This document shows, in pieces, positions 28,693-37,998 of a DNA stretch of 64,000 nt. The notes beneath the pieces are model-generated. The model saw only the letters and a program-made list of their open reading frames with translations. It did no database searches and was not told the DNA's origin. The stretch's first letter is position 1, and each line of letters opens with the position of its first letter. Origin of the DNA: an uncultured Oceanospirillaceae bacterium (GTDB lineage Bacteria > Pseudomonadota > Gammaproteobacteria > Pseudomonadales > Oceanobacteraceae). The stretch covers positions 33,685-97,684 of the forward strand of contig CALJVD010000033.1 in NCBI GenBank assembly GCA_937974825.1, given 5' to 3'. The position numbers and the translations under genes were made by a program.

Positions 28693-28818
28693 GGAAGATT
28701 CCGTAACAATATAAAGCATATATTAGGGGCTTATCCTACCATTATTTTGAGTGAATCCCATCGACAATAGTGGATTAGTTTTCTACCATGCGTTCAATTT
28801 TAACGAAAATCTTTTTCT

Positions 28819-29367
28819 ATGCGCAAAACACAGAATCAACAGCTACGAATAATTGGTGGGCAATGGCGTTCTAGACGACTCAACTTCCCATCGATTGAAG
28901 GCTTACGCCCCACCTTAGATCGTATCAGAGAAACTCTGTTTAACTGGTTACAGTTTGATGTAGAGGGTAAGCGAGTATTGGATGCTTTTGCCGGCAGTGG
29001 CGCGTTAGGCTTTGAAGCCTTGTCGCGTGGTGCTAAAGAAGTGGTGTTTTTAGAAAAAAGTCCTCAAGCCGCAGCGCAAATAAAAGCCAACATAGGGTTG
29101 CTAGGGGTAGAAAATGCTCAAGTGTGGGCGGGTGATAGCTTGCAATGGTTAGAGCAAAACAATAGCGAGTATGACTTGGTCTTTCTTGATCCGCCTTTTC
29201 ACTGCAATTTACTGCAGCCTGCAATCGATAAACTCAAATTACCAGTCGGCGCCTTAGTTTATGTCGAGCATGAACCTAATCTTTTGCCAAAATGGCCAGA
29301 CAATTGGACAGAGCGAAAAAGCAAAAGCAGTAAAGAGTTTTGCTTTCGCTTATTTGAAGTGCATTAA
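28819..29367 (+). CDS. rsmD: 16S rRNA m2G966 methyltransferase
   Basis: Methylates guanine 966 of 16S rRNA. It has the N-terminal RIIGGQWRSRRL motif, RPTLDRIRETLFNWL, the SAM-binding DAFAGSGALGFEAL block (near 55-68) and the catalytic DPPF motif (LVFLDPPFH, near 118-126). Length is 182 aa. Divergent from ftsY, as in E. coli. No strong ribosome-binding site is visible before ATG 28819. The stop lies four bases from the converging TetR gene. Confidence 0.94.
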   Translation: MRKTQNQQLRIIGGQWRSRRLNFPSIEGLRPTLDRIRETLFNWLQFDVEGKRVLDAFAGSGALGFEALSRGAKEVVFLEKSPQAAAQIKANIGLLGVENAQVWAGDSLQWLEQNNSEYDLVFLDPPFHCNLLQPAIDKLKLPVGALVYVEHEPNLLPKWPDNWTERKSKSSKEFCFRLFEVH

Positions 29368-29371
29368 CGAT

Positions 29372-30034
29372 TTATGGCAGCCAATTAGGCTTGGGCATAA
29401 ACTTCTTCTGTAGGGCGATAATTTCTTTTTTATATTCGTCTACTATGTAGGGGCGACTGACCACAAACACTTGATATATTCCGCCTTGAAGAAGCTCGAT
29501 TGAAATATTGGTGTTGTTCCCCATTAGCAAATTGCAGTGTAAGAAAGAAAACCAAGAAGTCACAATAATCCAAATATTCAGCGCTACCGAGCTGATCTCA
29601 TCTTTTGGCACGTTAACCATGCCAGCCTCAATCAGGCCTTCAATAATGAGTATGACTTGATGCAAGCACTGGCGGAAGAAGTTTCTAAAGGATTCATGCA
29701 GCGAAGGATCTGTTTGCAAAAAATGTTCAATATCTCGATGAAAGAAACGGTATTTCCATAATGCAGAAAACACTTCTTGCAGATAATGCACTTTGTCTTG
29801 CAGTTGTAGGCTTCTGTCAGTCGGGACATCGAGGATATCCATAATGATCGCTTGGTACTGATCAAAAAGCGCATGAATAATCATCTGCTTGTTGCGAAAG
29901 TGGTAATACAAATTACCCGGCGACATGTTCAGGTGGGCGGCAATATGATTGGTTGTAACGTTACGTTCACCAAGCTCATTAAACAGAGTTAGGCTAGCGC
30001 TTAGTATCTTGTCTTTTGTTCCCACGAGCGGCAT
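29372..30034 (-). CDS. TetR-family regulator of the alcohol/aldehyde oxidation operon
   Basis: The N-terminal TetR DNA-binding domain is clear: LSASLTLFNELGERNVTTN (11-29), then the helix-turn-helix IAAHLNMSPGNLYYHFRNK (31-49). The C-terminal ligand domain belongs to the group with FFHRDIEHFLQTDPSL seen in regulators of fatty-acid or alkane-related genes. It is divergent from the aldehyde dehydrogenase with 108 bases between, the usual layout of a local repressor. A candidate operator lies in the target promoter. The ligand is unknown; a long-chain alcohol, aldehyde or acyl-CoA is a guess. No good ribosome-binding site precedes ATG 30034. Confidence 0.85.
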   Translation of the reverse strand: MPLVGTKDKILSASLTLFNELGERNVTTNHIAAHLNMSPGNLYYHFRNKQMIIHALFDQYQAIIMDILDVPTDRSLQLQDKVHYLQEVFSALWKYRFFHRDIEHFLQTDPSLHESFRNFFRQCLHQVILIIEGLIEAGMVNVPKDEISSVALNIWIIVTSWFSFLHCNLLMGNNTNISIELLQGGIYQVFVVSRPYIVDEYKKEIIALQKKFMPKPNWLP

Positions 30035-30077
30035 CCATTTTGTAGCAGAAATTAAGAGTATGAATTGATAAATAAGC

Positions 30078-30107
30078 TTGATATTCTAGAGCATTAACTC
30101 TAATAAT
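30078..30107 (+). promoter_or_regulatory. Promoter with embedded palindrome for aldehyde dehydrogenase operon
   Basis: TTGATA at 30078-30083 and AATAAT at 30102-30107 form a plausible promoter with an 18-base spacer. Inside the spacer, TAGAG (30087-30091) and CTCTA (30098-30102) form a 16-base inverted repeat. A repressor bound there would block RNA polymerase. The divergent TetR gene is the obvious candidate, by position only. Confidence 0.5.
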
Positions 30108-30142
30108 TAAAAAATACTATCACACTCTGCAGGTGTTTTCCT

Positions 30143-31591
30143 ATGAGCGCTGTACAAGCTGATCTTCAGATGCCAGAAAAAAATCAAGAAATTGAGCGTA
30201 TCCACACTTTGTTTAATCAGCAGAAAGCTGCTTACCGTGCCCAGCCTATGCCAAGCGCTCAAGAGCGCATTGCTGATTTGCGTCGTTTAAAAGAAGCCGT
30301 TTTAAAATACAAAGATGATTTAGCAGACGCTATCTACCAAGACTTTAGCTGCCGCTCAAAAGACGAAACCATGGTGGCGGAAGTGATGACTTCGGTACAA
30401 GGTATTAATTACGCAATTAAGCGTGTTAAAAAGTGGATGAAGCCTTCTAAACGACATGTCAGCATGTTGTTTGCGCCTTCGCATAACAAAGTAATGTATC
30501 AGCCTCTAGGTGTGGTCGGCATTATGGTGCCATGGAACTATCCACTGCAATTAGCCGTGTTGCCATTAATGACTGCATTGGCAGCGGGTAACCGTGCCAT
30601 GATTAAAATGTCAGAATTTACCCCAGCCATGAACGCTGTACTGAAAAAATTATTAGCAGAAGCTTTCGAAGAAGACCAAGTGGCGGTTATCGAAGGGGAA
30701 GTGGAAGTTTCTACCGCATTCTCAGAAACCCCATGGGATCATTTAGTCTTTACTGGCTCTACTCAAGTGGGTCGTATTGTTATGGGTGCAGCGGCGAAAA
30801 ACTTAACGCCAGTGACCTTGGAGCTTGGTGGTAAATCACCGGCTATTATTACCCCTAATGCCAATATGAAAGATGCCGTAGAGCGCATTTGCTTTGGTAA
30901 GTCATTAAACGCAGGTCAGACCTGTATTGCCCCCGACTATGTACTGCTACCAGAAGGCAAAGAAGAAGAGTTTATTAAGCTGTACCAAGAAACTTTTGCC
31001 AAAATGTACCCAACTGTACGCGATAATGACGACTACACTGCCATTATCAATGATCGTCAGCATCAGCGTCTATTAAGCTGGGTAGAGGACGCTAAACAAC
31101 AAGGCGCTAAATTTACTGTGGTTAATCCTGCTAACGAAGACTTTAGCGGAACACGTAAAATGCCATTGCATATCGTGCAACAAGGCACCGCAGAAATGAA
31201 GATTCTGCAAGATGAGCTGTTTGGTCCGATTTTACCCATAGTGACCTATAAAACTTTAGCAGGTGCGCTTGACTACATTAATGATCGAGATCGTCCGCTA
31301 GCGCTTTATATCTTCACTTATGAGCGCAAAGAACAGCAATATATTTTAGAGAACACGCACTCGGGTGGTGTCACTATTAACGATACCCTAATGCATGTGG
31401 CGCAAGATGATATTCCGTTTGGTGGCGTTGGCCCATCAGGTATGGGGCACTACCACGGTAAAGAGGGCTTTATCGCACTGTCAAAAGCGAAAGCAGTACA
31501 CCGCAAGGGTAAGTTCAATAGTGGACAGTTTGTATACCCACCCTATGGAACCGCCATTCAGTCACTTATTTACAAGTTCTTTATCCGCTAA
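30143..31591 (+). CDS. Coniferyl-aldehyde-dehydrogenase-type NAD(P) aldehyde dehydrogenase
   Basis: Class-3-like aldehyde dehydrogenase (482 aa) of the group annotated as coniferyl aldehyde dehydrogenase, which also includes long-chain fatty aldehyde enzymes. The Rossmann glycine region is VFTGSTQVGR, the general base lies in LELGGKSP, and the nucleophile cysteine in NAGQTCIAPDYV. IMVPWNYPLQL marks the cofactor pocket. No signal peptide, so cytoplasmic. AGGTG precedes ATG 30143. First gene of a three-gene operon with a Tat lipoprotein and a GMC alcohol dehydrogenase, so oxidising the aldehyde made by that dehydrogenase to the acid is the likely role. Confidence 0.87.
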   Translation: MSAVQADLQMPEKNQEIERIHTLFNQQKAAYRAQPMPSAQERIADLRRLKEAVLKYKDDLADAIYQDFSCRSKDETMVAEVMTSVQGINYAIKRVKKWMKPSKRHVSMLFAPSHNKVMYQPLGVVGIMVPWNYPLQLAVLPLMTALAAGNRAMIKMSEFTPAMNAVLKKLLAEAFEEDQVAVIEGEVEVSTAFSETPWDHLVFTGSTQVGRIVMGAAAKNLTPVTLELGGKSPAIITPNANMKDAVERICFGKSLNAGQTCIAPDYVLLPEGKEEEFIKLYQETFAKMYPTVRDNDDYTAIINDRQHQRLLSWVEDAKQQGAKFTVVNPANEDFSGTRKMPLHIVQQGTAEMKILQDELFGPILPIVTYKTLAGALDYINDRDRPLALYIFTYERKEQQYILENTHSGGVTINDTLMHVAQDDIPFGGVGPSGMGHYHGKEGFIALSKAKAVHRKGKFNSGQFVYPPYGTAIQSLIYKFFIR

Positions 31592-31602
31592 AAATAATAA
31601 AG
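31590..31602 (+). promoter_or_regulatory. Candidate Crc/Hfq-binding A-rich (CA) motif
   Basis: The 13 bases AAAAATAATAAAG contain two overlapping matches to the AANAANAA pattern bound by Hfq with Crc in pseudomonads. They sit between the aldehyde dehydrogenase stop and the ribosome-binding site of the Tat lipoprotein gene, where such sites act. A Crc homologue is encoded at 55055. A-rich sequence is common, so this is only a candidate. Confidence 0.4.
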
Positions 31603-31617
31603 ATAGGGAAGGATTGT

Positions 31618-32187
31618 ATGCCAAAATTATCTACAACCCGTCGTGGCTTTATGCAATTAAGTGCGACTTCCGCTGCTTTCTTGGCAGCGGGGGCCTCATT
31701 TGCCAGCCTTACTGGCTGTACTAAAGCGCCGGTCGCCAGTGGCTATAAGGTATTACGCAATACCGACTTTGAGTTTATTACAGCTATTGCACCGGTGGTT
31801 TTAGGTGGCTCTTACCCAGGTGTTCTAGGGCCAGAAAAAGCCCCTGAAGTCTTATTAAAAGCCGTTGATAACTTAGTGGTTACTTTGCAAGAGTACGCCC
31901 AAAGCCAGCTGATTATGATGTTTGATGTAATGCAGTCAGCGCCTTTGCGGGTGGCTATGGATGCTCCTTGGTCTACTTGGCCTGAAGCGACAGCTGAAGA
32001 TATTGAGCGCTTTTTGCAAGGCTGGAAAACCAGCATGATTCCGCTTAAGCGCATGGGTTATGGTTCTCTGGTTAAGGTGCTGGCTATGTGCTGGTACAGT
32101 CAGCCCGAAACTTTTATAAGCTCGGGTTATCCTGGTATGCCTAAAAGAGAATTGCTAACCGACCAGCCTATTGCGGCCGCAGATTAA
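31618..32187 (+). CDS. Tat-exported lipoprotein, small subunit partner of GMC dehydrogenase
   Basis: A 189-residue protein with a twin-arginine signal (STTRRGFMQLSAT, residues 5-17) followed by an alanine-rich core and a lipobox LTGC with Cys34, so it appears to be a Tat-dependent lipoprotein. The mature part (FEFITAIAPVVLGGSYPG) resembles the gluconate-2-dehydrogenase subunit 3 family, small partners of FAD dehydrogenases. The next gene encodes a GMC flavoprotein with no signal of its own, which could be carried across as a folded complex. AAGG lies just before ATG 31618. Family assignment is moderate; the lipobox reading is directly visible. Confidence 0.75.
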   Translation: MPKLSTTRRGFMQLSATSAAFLAAGASFASLTGCTKAPVASGYKVLRNTDFEFITAIAPVVLGGSYPGVLGPEKAPEVLLKAVDNLVVTLQEYAQSQLIMMFDVMQSAPLRVAMDAPWSTWPEATAEDIERFLQGWKTSMIPLKRMGYGSLVKVLAMCWYSQPETFISSGYPGMPKRELLTDQPIAAAD

Positions 32188-32200
32188 CAAGGAAACCTCC

Positions 32201-33832
32201 ATGACCGATATTATTAAGCGTGAGCCTGTTATACCTGTGGTAGCAGGCATTAAAGACCCCATTAGAGACGGTATAAAAGCGGGCTGGAAATTACAGTCTG
32301 CCACTGAGTTAAGCAACGACAGCCTGTTGTCTGCTGATGTGATTATTATTGGCACGGGTGCCGGTGGTGGTACAGCAGCAGAAATACTGACCGATGCTGG
32401 TTTAAACGTATTGATGCTAGAAGAAGGTCCGCTAAAAAGTAGCGATGACTTTCGTATGGATGAGCGTGAAGCCTACCGCGATATGTACCAAGAAAGTGCT
32501 GGTCGTATGAGCAAAGATGGCTCTATGTCTATTTTGCAAGGCCGTTGTGTGGGCGGTACGACTGTTATTAACTGGACTTCAAGTTTTCGTACGCCAGAAC
32601 AAACACTGGAGCATTGGGCGAAAGAGTTTGGTGTAAAGGGCATGAGCAGCGAAGAAATGGCGCCTTGGTTTGCCAAAATGGAAGAGCGTTTAGGCGTTCA
32701 GCCTTGGCAGGTTAGCCCAAATAAAAACAATGCGGTGCTAAAAGATGGCGCGGCGAAACTGGGCTTAGATTGGAAAGTTATTCCACGTAACGTGCGTGGC
32801 TGTTGGAACCTAGGCTACTGTGGTGTGGGTTGTCCTACTAATGCTAAGCAGTCTATGTTGGTTACGACCATTCCGAGTGCCTTAGAAAAAGGGGCAAAAT
32901 TGCTGTACAGCGCCCGTGCAGAGCGACTGATTATGGAAGGCCGTAAAGTGCTGGGCGTTGAAGTCAGTGCCCTTGACGATAACTACCAACCTACCGGTAA
33001 GCGTATTATCGCCAAAGCGCCGCATGTAATATTAGCCGCCGGTGCCATTAATGGCCCAGCTTTAATGCTACGTTCAAAAGCGCCCGACCCACATAAGCGT
33101 ATTGGTAAACGTACCTTTTTCCACCCGACTACTTTTACCTTCGCCGAATTTGAAGAGTACGTTGACCCTTATTATGGGGCGCCACAGTCTATTTATAGCG
33201 ACCATTACCAGTGGAACACAGTTACCGGCCCTGTCGGTTATAAGTTAGAGGTACCACCACTGCCGCCGGGCTTTGCCTCAGTACTTTTATTAGGGCATGG
33301 CGCTAACCACTTCCAAGACATACAAAAGCTACCGCATCTGCACTCTATGATTGCCTTATTGCGAGATGGATTTAATGCTGAGTCTGAAGGCGGAAAAATC
33401 GAACTTTCTAACGACGGCTCACCGATTATTGACTATAAAGTAAATGATTACTTATGGGACGGTGTCGTTCGTTCTTGGTTAAGCATGGCAGAAATGCAAT
33501 TTGCCGCCGGTGCCAAAGCCACCCGAGTATCCCATGTCGATTCTCCTTGGTTCCATAGCTGGGAAGAAGCCAAAGCCGGTATTCCTAAGCTAGAGTTTCG
33601 TTCCAACGCTTATACCATCGGATCTGCTCATTGTATGGGTGGAATGGCCATGGGTGAAGATCAAACACGCTGTTTGGTCGATAGCAATGGTAAGTACCAT
33701 CATCTAGATAATCTTTATGTGTTTGATGGCTCGGTATTCCCGACCAGTATTGGGGCTAACCCACAGCTAAGCATCTACGGCATGGCTTGTCGTAATGCGC
33801 ATAAGCTCGTAGAAACCATTAAAAACGCTTAG
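32201..33832 (+). CDS. GMC-family FAD alcohol dehydrogenase
   Basis: Glucose-methanol-choline flavoprotein (543 aa from ATG 32201, MTDIIKREPV; AAGGA seven bases upstream). The FAD-binding VIIIGTGAGGGTAAE is near residue 46, then LQGRCVGGTTVINW. A cysteine block CWNLGYCGVGCPTNAKQS is typical of the long-chain alcohol oxidase/cholesterol-oxidase-like branch. The active-site histidine is probably in SAHCMGGMAMG (near 477), and NPQLSIYGMA follows. No signal peptide is present, so export would have to be in complex with the upstream Tat subunit. It probably oxidises a primary (fatty or aromatic) alcohol. Electron acceptor unknown; no cytochrome subunit is in the operon. Confidence 0.85.
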   Translation: MTDIIKREPVIPVVAGIKDPIRDGIKAGWKLQSATELSNDSLLSADVIIIGTGAGGGTAAEILTDAGLNVLMLEEGPLKSSDDFRMDEREAYRDMYQESAGRMSKDGSMSILQGRCVGGTTVINWTSSFRTPEQTLEHWAKEFGVKGMSSEEMAPWFAKMEERLGVQPWQVSPNKNNAVLKDGAAKLGLDWKVIPRNVRGCWNLGYCGVGCPTNAKQSMLVTTIPSALEKGAKLLYSARAERLIMEGRKVLGVEVSALDDNYQPTGKRIIAKAPHVILAAGAINGPALMLRSKAPDPHKRIGKRTFFHPTTFTFAEFEEYVDPYYGAPQSIYSDHYQWNTVTGPVGYKLEVPPLPPGFASVLLLGHGANHFQDIQKLPHLHSMIALLRDGFNAESEGGKIELSNDGSPIIDYKVNDYLWDGVVRSWLSMAEMQFAAGAKATRVSHVDSPWFHSWEEAKAGIPKLEFRSNAYTIGSAHCMGGMAMGEDQTRCLVDSNGKYHHLDNLYVFDGSVFPTSIGANPQLSIYGMACRNAHKLVETIKNA

Positions 33833-34708
<876 letters not shown>

Positions 34709-34762
34709 CTTGCACCTTTCATCTCTATCTTTCAGACTAGCGTTTGAATCATGGAGATGAAA

Positions 34763-36466
34763 ATGTGGACCTCAATAATAAAGAAATTTAGCACTTACAG
34801 TTTAATTATTCTGCTAAGTGCTTGTACCTCCTTAGAATCCCCCAAAGAACAACAGTCAACTGCAAGCGTGGCGACAGCAGCCATAGCGAGCGCACACCCG
34901 TTGGCGACGCAAGCCGGTATGGATGTTCTTAATCAGGGCGGCAATGCCTTTGATGCGGCGATTGCGGTGGCCGCAAGCTTAGGGGTGGTAGAACCTTACA
35001 GTGCAGGAATTGGTGGCGGTGGCTTTTGGCTATTGTACGATGCCAAAAATGACGACTACCGTTTTCTAGACGCCCGTGAAACTGCACCAGCAGCAGCGCA
35101 TAAGAATTATTATCTAACCGCTGAAGGTAAGGTTAATCGTGATAAAGCTATTAATGGCCCGACGGCAGCAGGTATTCCTGGGCAAGCAGCGGCTTTTGTG
35201 TATTTGGCTGAGCATTATGGAAAGCTCAGTTTAAAGAAAAGTTTAGCCGCAGCCATTGAGCAAGCGGAATACGGTTTTCCAGTGAATGAGTATTATCGAA
35301 CGCTGATGGGCTATCGCTTAGATGCCGTGCGTCGTTACCCCGACAGTGCCAGCATATTATTAGATAACAATCAGATACCCGAGAAAGGATACCTGTTAAA
35401 GCAGGTGGATTTAGCCAATACCCTGAAAGCCTTAGCAGACAAAGGGTTTGACGGTTTTTATAAAGGTGAAGTCGCTACAAAGCTGCTAGCAGCCGTTAAC
35501 AGTAATGGCGGTGAGTGGACAGCAGCTGATTTAGCCAATTATAAAGTCATTGATCGCAACCCTATTCGTGTGAACTATGGCGGAACGGAAGTAATCAGTG
35601 CTCCTCCACCCTCGTCAGGCGGTATTGCGTTAGTACAAATGCTGAATATGCTGACGTATTTTCAGTGGCAAGAACTCAGTGCAATTGATCAGACACATTT
35701 GCTTGCCGAAGTTATGCGTCGTGCTTACTTAGACAGAGCAGAATTTTTAGGGGATCCAGACTTTATTAGTGTGCCGCAGACAGAGTTGTTATCAGAACAA
35801 CGCGCACAGCAATGGGCATCCAGCATCAGTATGGCTCAAGCAACGCCAAGCTTAAGCCTGCAAGGGCCTAAGAATATTGAACAAGGGTTTCATACCACTC
35901 ACTTTTCAGTGCTCGATAAAGACGGTAATAAAGTATCGGCTACGTTAAGTATTAATCTGCCCTTTGGTTCAGCCTTTACAGCGGAAGGCACTGGCATATT
36001 GCTAAATAATGAAATGGATGACTTTTCAGCCAAGCCTGGTGAGCCAAATGCCTATGGGTTGGTTGGAAGTACAGCCAATGCCGTAGCACCGGGTAAACGA
36101 CCCTTATCGAGCATGACGCCTACTATTATTGATAGTCCGCAACACACGGCGATACTGGGTACGCCTGGGGGAAGTCGTATCATTACTATGGTGTTCTTGG
36201 GCGTATTAGAGCACCTACAAGGCAAGCCTGTAAGTGATTGGGTATCAAGGCCAAGGTTTCATCATCAGTACCTGCCAGACCGTATTGAATACGAGCCTAA
36301 CAGCTTTGATGAATTGGAATTAGAGCAATTGGCGGCACGTGGTCATGAGCTTAAGAATACCCATCGTCGGTATGGCAATATGCAGGCAATCTTATTGAAC
36401 AAAAAGACTGGCGAAATTACTGCCGCCTCAGATCCGCGTGGAGAGGGTGAGGCGCAAGTACAGTAA
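34763..36466 (+). CDS. ggt: Gamma-glutamyltransferase, lipoprotein form
   Basis: Ntn-hydrolase cleaving gamma-glutamyl bonds of glutathione and related compounds. The precursor self-cleaves before the catalytic Thr379 in GFHTTHFSV. Other marks are LNQGGNAFDAAIA, the substrate-binding LDARETAP, the oxyanion region PLSSMTPTI and TPGGSRII. I start at ATG 34763 (MWTSIIKKFS) with GGAG six bases upstream, giving 567 aa; two in-frame ATGs further up lie in that ribosome-binding site. The signal ends with lipobox LSAC (Cys21), so it is membrane-anchored, unlike soluble E. coli Ggt. The coaD-fdx-ggt-mutM neighbourhood matches Pseudomonas. Confidence 0.92.
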   Translation: MWTSIIKKFSTYSLIILLSACTSLESPKEQQSTASVATAAIASAHPLATQAGMDVLNQGGNAFDAAIAVAASLGVVEPYSAGIGGGGFWLLYDAKNDDYRFLDARETAPAAAHKNYYLTAEGKVNRDKAINGPTAAGIPGQAAAFVYLAEHYGKLSLKKSLAAAIEQAEYGFPVNEYYRTLMGYRLDAVRRYPDSASILLDNNQIPEKGYLLKQVDLANTLKALADKGFDGFYKGEVATKLLAAVNSNGGEWTAADLANYKVIDRNPIRVNYGGTEVISAPPPSSGGIALVQMLNMLTYFQWQELSAIDQTHLLAEVMRRAYLDRAEFLGDPDFISVPQTELLSEQRAQQWASSISMAQATPSLSLQGPKNIEQGFHTTHFSVLDKDGNKVSATLSINLPFGSAFTAEGTGILLNNEMDDFSAKPGEPNAYGLVGSTANAVAPGKRPLSSMTPTIIDSPQHTAILGTPGGSRIITMVFLGVLEHLQGKPVSDWVSRPRFHHQYLPDRIEYEPNSFDELELEQLAARGHELKNTHRRYGNMQAILLNKKTGEITAASDPRGEGEAQVQ

Positions 36467-36478
36467 TATTATACAAGG

Positions 36479-37288
36479 TCAGCGCTGGCATTTAGTGCAG
36501 TAAACGGTGCTGCGCTGACCAATACGTAGTTCTTTTAGGGTTGTCTGACAACTCATACATGGTTTGCCAGCACGTCCATAAACAGCCAATTGCTGGGCGA
36601 AGTAACCCGGTTTGCCGTCACCACCCACAAAGTCTTTTAGTGTGGTGCCGCCCTGCTCAATGGCGGCGGCCAATACGAGTTTGATTTCAATAACCAGCCG
36701 CTCAATCCGCGCTTTGCTTATTTTTCCAGCGGGAGTTTGTGGGCGAATACCAGCAAAGAATAGACTCTCATTGGCGTAAATATTACCGACGCCCACCACT
36801 ACCTTTGAATCCATAATAAACGTTTTGATGGCTTGAGTGCGTTGGCGGCAACGACTGTGCAGATAGTCGGCGTTGAAGTCATCACTCAAAGGTTCTGGGC
36901 CTAAGTGACTTAATTGTGGGCACTCACTGCCTGGTTCAACAAAGAGTAGAGCTCCAAAGCGTCTAGGGTCGTGGTAACGCAAAACCTTACCATTGCTCAG
37001 GCGCCAGTCTATGTGGTCGTGCTTATTCGGGGGTGTGTTGTTATCCACGAGTCGAAGAGAGCCCGACATGCCTAAGTGCCAAATCGCTGTGCCTGCATCG
37101 GTGCTTACCAGTAAATACTTAGCACGACGTTCTATCCGCGTAATGCGGTGACCGCTGAGTGCTTGAATACCTTCTTCAACGGGCCAGCGCAATTTAGGCT
37201 GACGTACGATGATTTCTTCTATGCGTTCATTCAGTAACCAAGGTGCTAACCCGCGTTTTGTGGTTTCGACTTCAGGAAGTTCAGGCAC
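36479..37288 (-). CDS. mutM: Formamidopyrimidine-DNA glycosylase (Fpg)
   Basis: Base-excision repair enzyme for 8-oxoguanine and formamidopyrimidines. The catalytic N-terminus [10 protein letters not shown] has Pro2 and Glu3. ERRAKYLLV contains the beta-loop lysine. The H2TH region includes GVGNIYANE, and the C-terminal zinc finger runs from CMSCQ to CTKC near 247-268 with all four cysteines. Length is 269 aa. It converges with ggt, separated by 12 bases. Confidence 0.96.
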   Translation of the reverse strand: MPELPEVETTKRGLAPWLLNERIEEIIVRQPKLRWPVEEGIQALSGHRITRIERRAKYLLVSTDAGTAIWHLGMSGSLRLVDNNTPPNKHDHIDWRLSNGKVLRYHDPRRFGALLFVEPGSECPQLSHLGPEPLSDDFNADYLHSRCRQRTQAIKTFIMDSKVVVGVGNIYANESLFFAGIRPQTPAGKISKARIERLVIEIKLVLAAAIEQGGTTLKDFVGGDGKPGYFAQQLAVYGRAGKPCMSCQTTLKELRIGQRSTVYCTKCQR

Positions 37289-37320
37289 TTTTATACTCTC
37301 GAAAGTTAAATGTCAGGCAT

Positions 37321-37348
37321 AAAAAAACCCGGCAAGCCGGGTTTTTTT
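37321..37348 (-). terminator. Rho-independent terminator of rpmBG
   Basis: Seven A plus CCCGG pair with CCGGG plus seven T around CAAG. On the minus strand it lies 12 bases after the rpmG stop. The symmetric A and T runs would also work on the other strand. Confidence 0.9.
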
Positions 37349-37360
37349 AGTCAAAGAAGA

Positions 37361-37519
37361 TTACTTAATTTTGCCTTCTTTGTAGATAACATGCTTACGA
37401 ACAACAGGATCAAATTTTTTGATCTCCATTTTTTCAGGCATGGTACGCTTGTTTTTGTCTGTAGTGTAGAAGTGACCGGTACCGGCGCTAGACACTAGAC
37501 GAATTTTATCGCGTGGCAT
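37361..37519 (-). CDS. rpmG: 50S ribosomal protein L33
   Basis: Small large-subunit ribosomal protein of 52 residues. It reads [20 protein letters not shown] and continues [20 protein letters not shown] to the basic C-terminus. The cysteine pairs of zinc-binding L33 are absent, so this is the C-minus form. GGAGG precedes ATG 37519. It follows rpmB by 11 bases, the usual rpmBG operon. Confidence 0.95.
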   Translation of the reverse strand: MPRDKIRLVSSAGTGHFYTTDKNKRTMPEKMEIKKFDPVVRKHVIYKEGKIK

Positions 37520-37530
37520 AATAAGCCTCC

Positions 37531-37767
37531 TTAGATTTTAACGCCGCGTGCGCGGATATCAGCTAATACAACATCAATACCATTTTTATCAATGGTGCGC
37601 ATACCTTTACTAGATACACGTAGACGTACGAAACGCTTTTCACTTTCTACCCAAAAACGATGGTATTGTAAGTTAGGTAAAAAACGACGTTTAGTTTTAA
37701 TTTGTGAGTGGGAAACTTTGTTTCCTACAACAGGGCCTTTCCCTGTAACTTGGCAAACCTTAGACAT
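37531..37767 (-). CDS. rpmB: 50S ribosomal protein L28
   Basis: Large-subunit ribosomal protein of 78 residues from ATG 37767 ([12 protein letters not shown]). Typical blocks are [20 protein letters not shown] and the C-terminal [13 protein letters not shown]. The longer frame adds 11 residues from the leader and is rejected. First gene of rpmBG. The 231 bases up to radC hold the rpmB promoter region but no other gene that I can see. Confidence 0.96.
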   Translation of the reverse strand: MSKVCQVTGKGPVVGNKVSHSQIKTKRRFLPNLQYHRFWVESEKRFVRLRVSSKGMRTIDKNGIDVVLADIRARGVKI

Positions 37768-37998
37768 GGATTCTCGCCCCGATTTATATGTATCGAACAA
37801 CTCTTGAATTCGTTACAACCGTGGGCTGTATTATCAATTAAGACAATACGTTATGGCCCTGGCTGAAATTGAGCTGCGCTTTATATCAAAATATTGATGG
37901 CGACGCAAGCTTTGAGTTGAATTAAATTGCTTTCTGGTCACTAAGTATAAACGAGATTTTGTCTTCTGTAACGGGGTTAATCTCTTATTTCTTCAACT

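Noticed and set aside
37041..37049. DnaA-box-like TTATCCACG
   Set aside because: A single site inside mutM coding sequence, without further boxes, AT-rich repeats or origin genes nearby.
37321..37348. A-run and T-run symmetrical hairpin as an insertion or repeat element
   Set aside because: It is an ordinary intrinsic terminator placed directly after rpmG.
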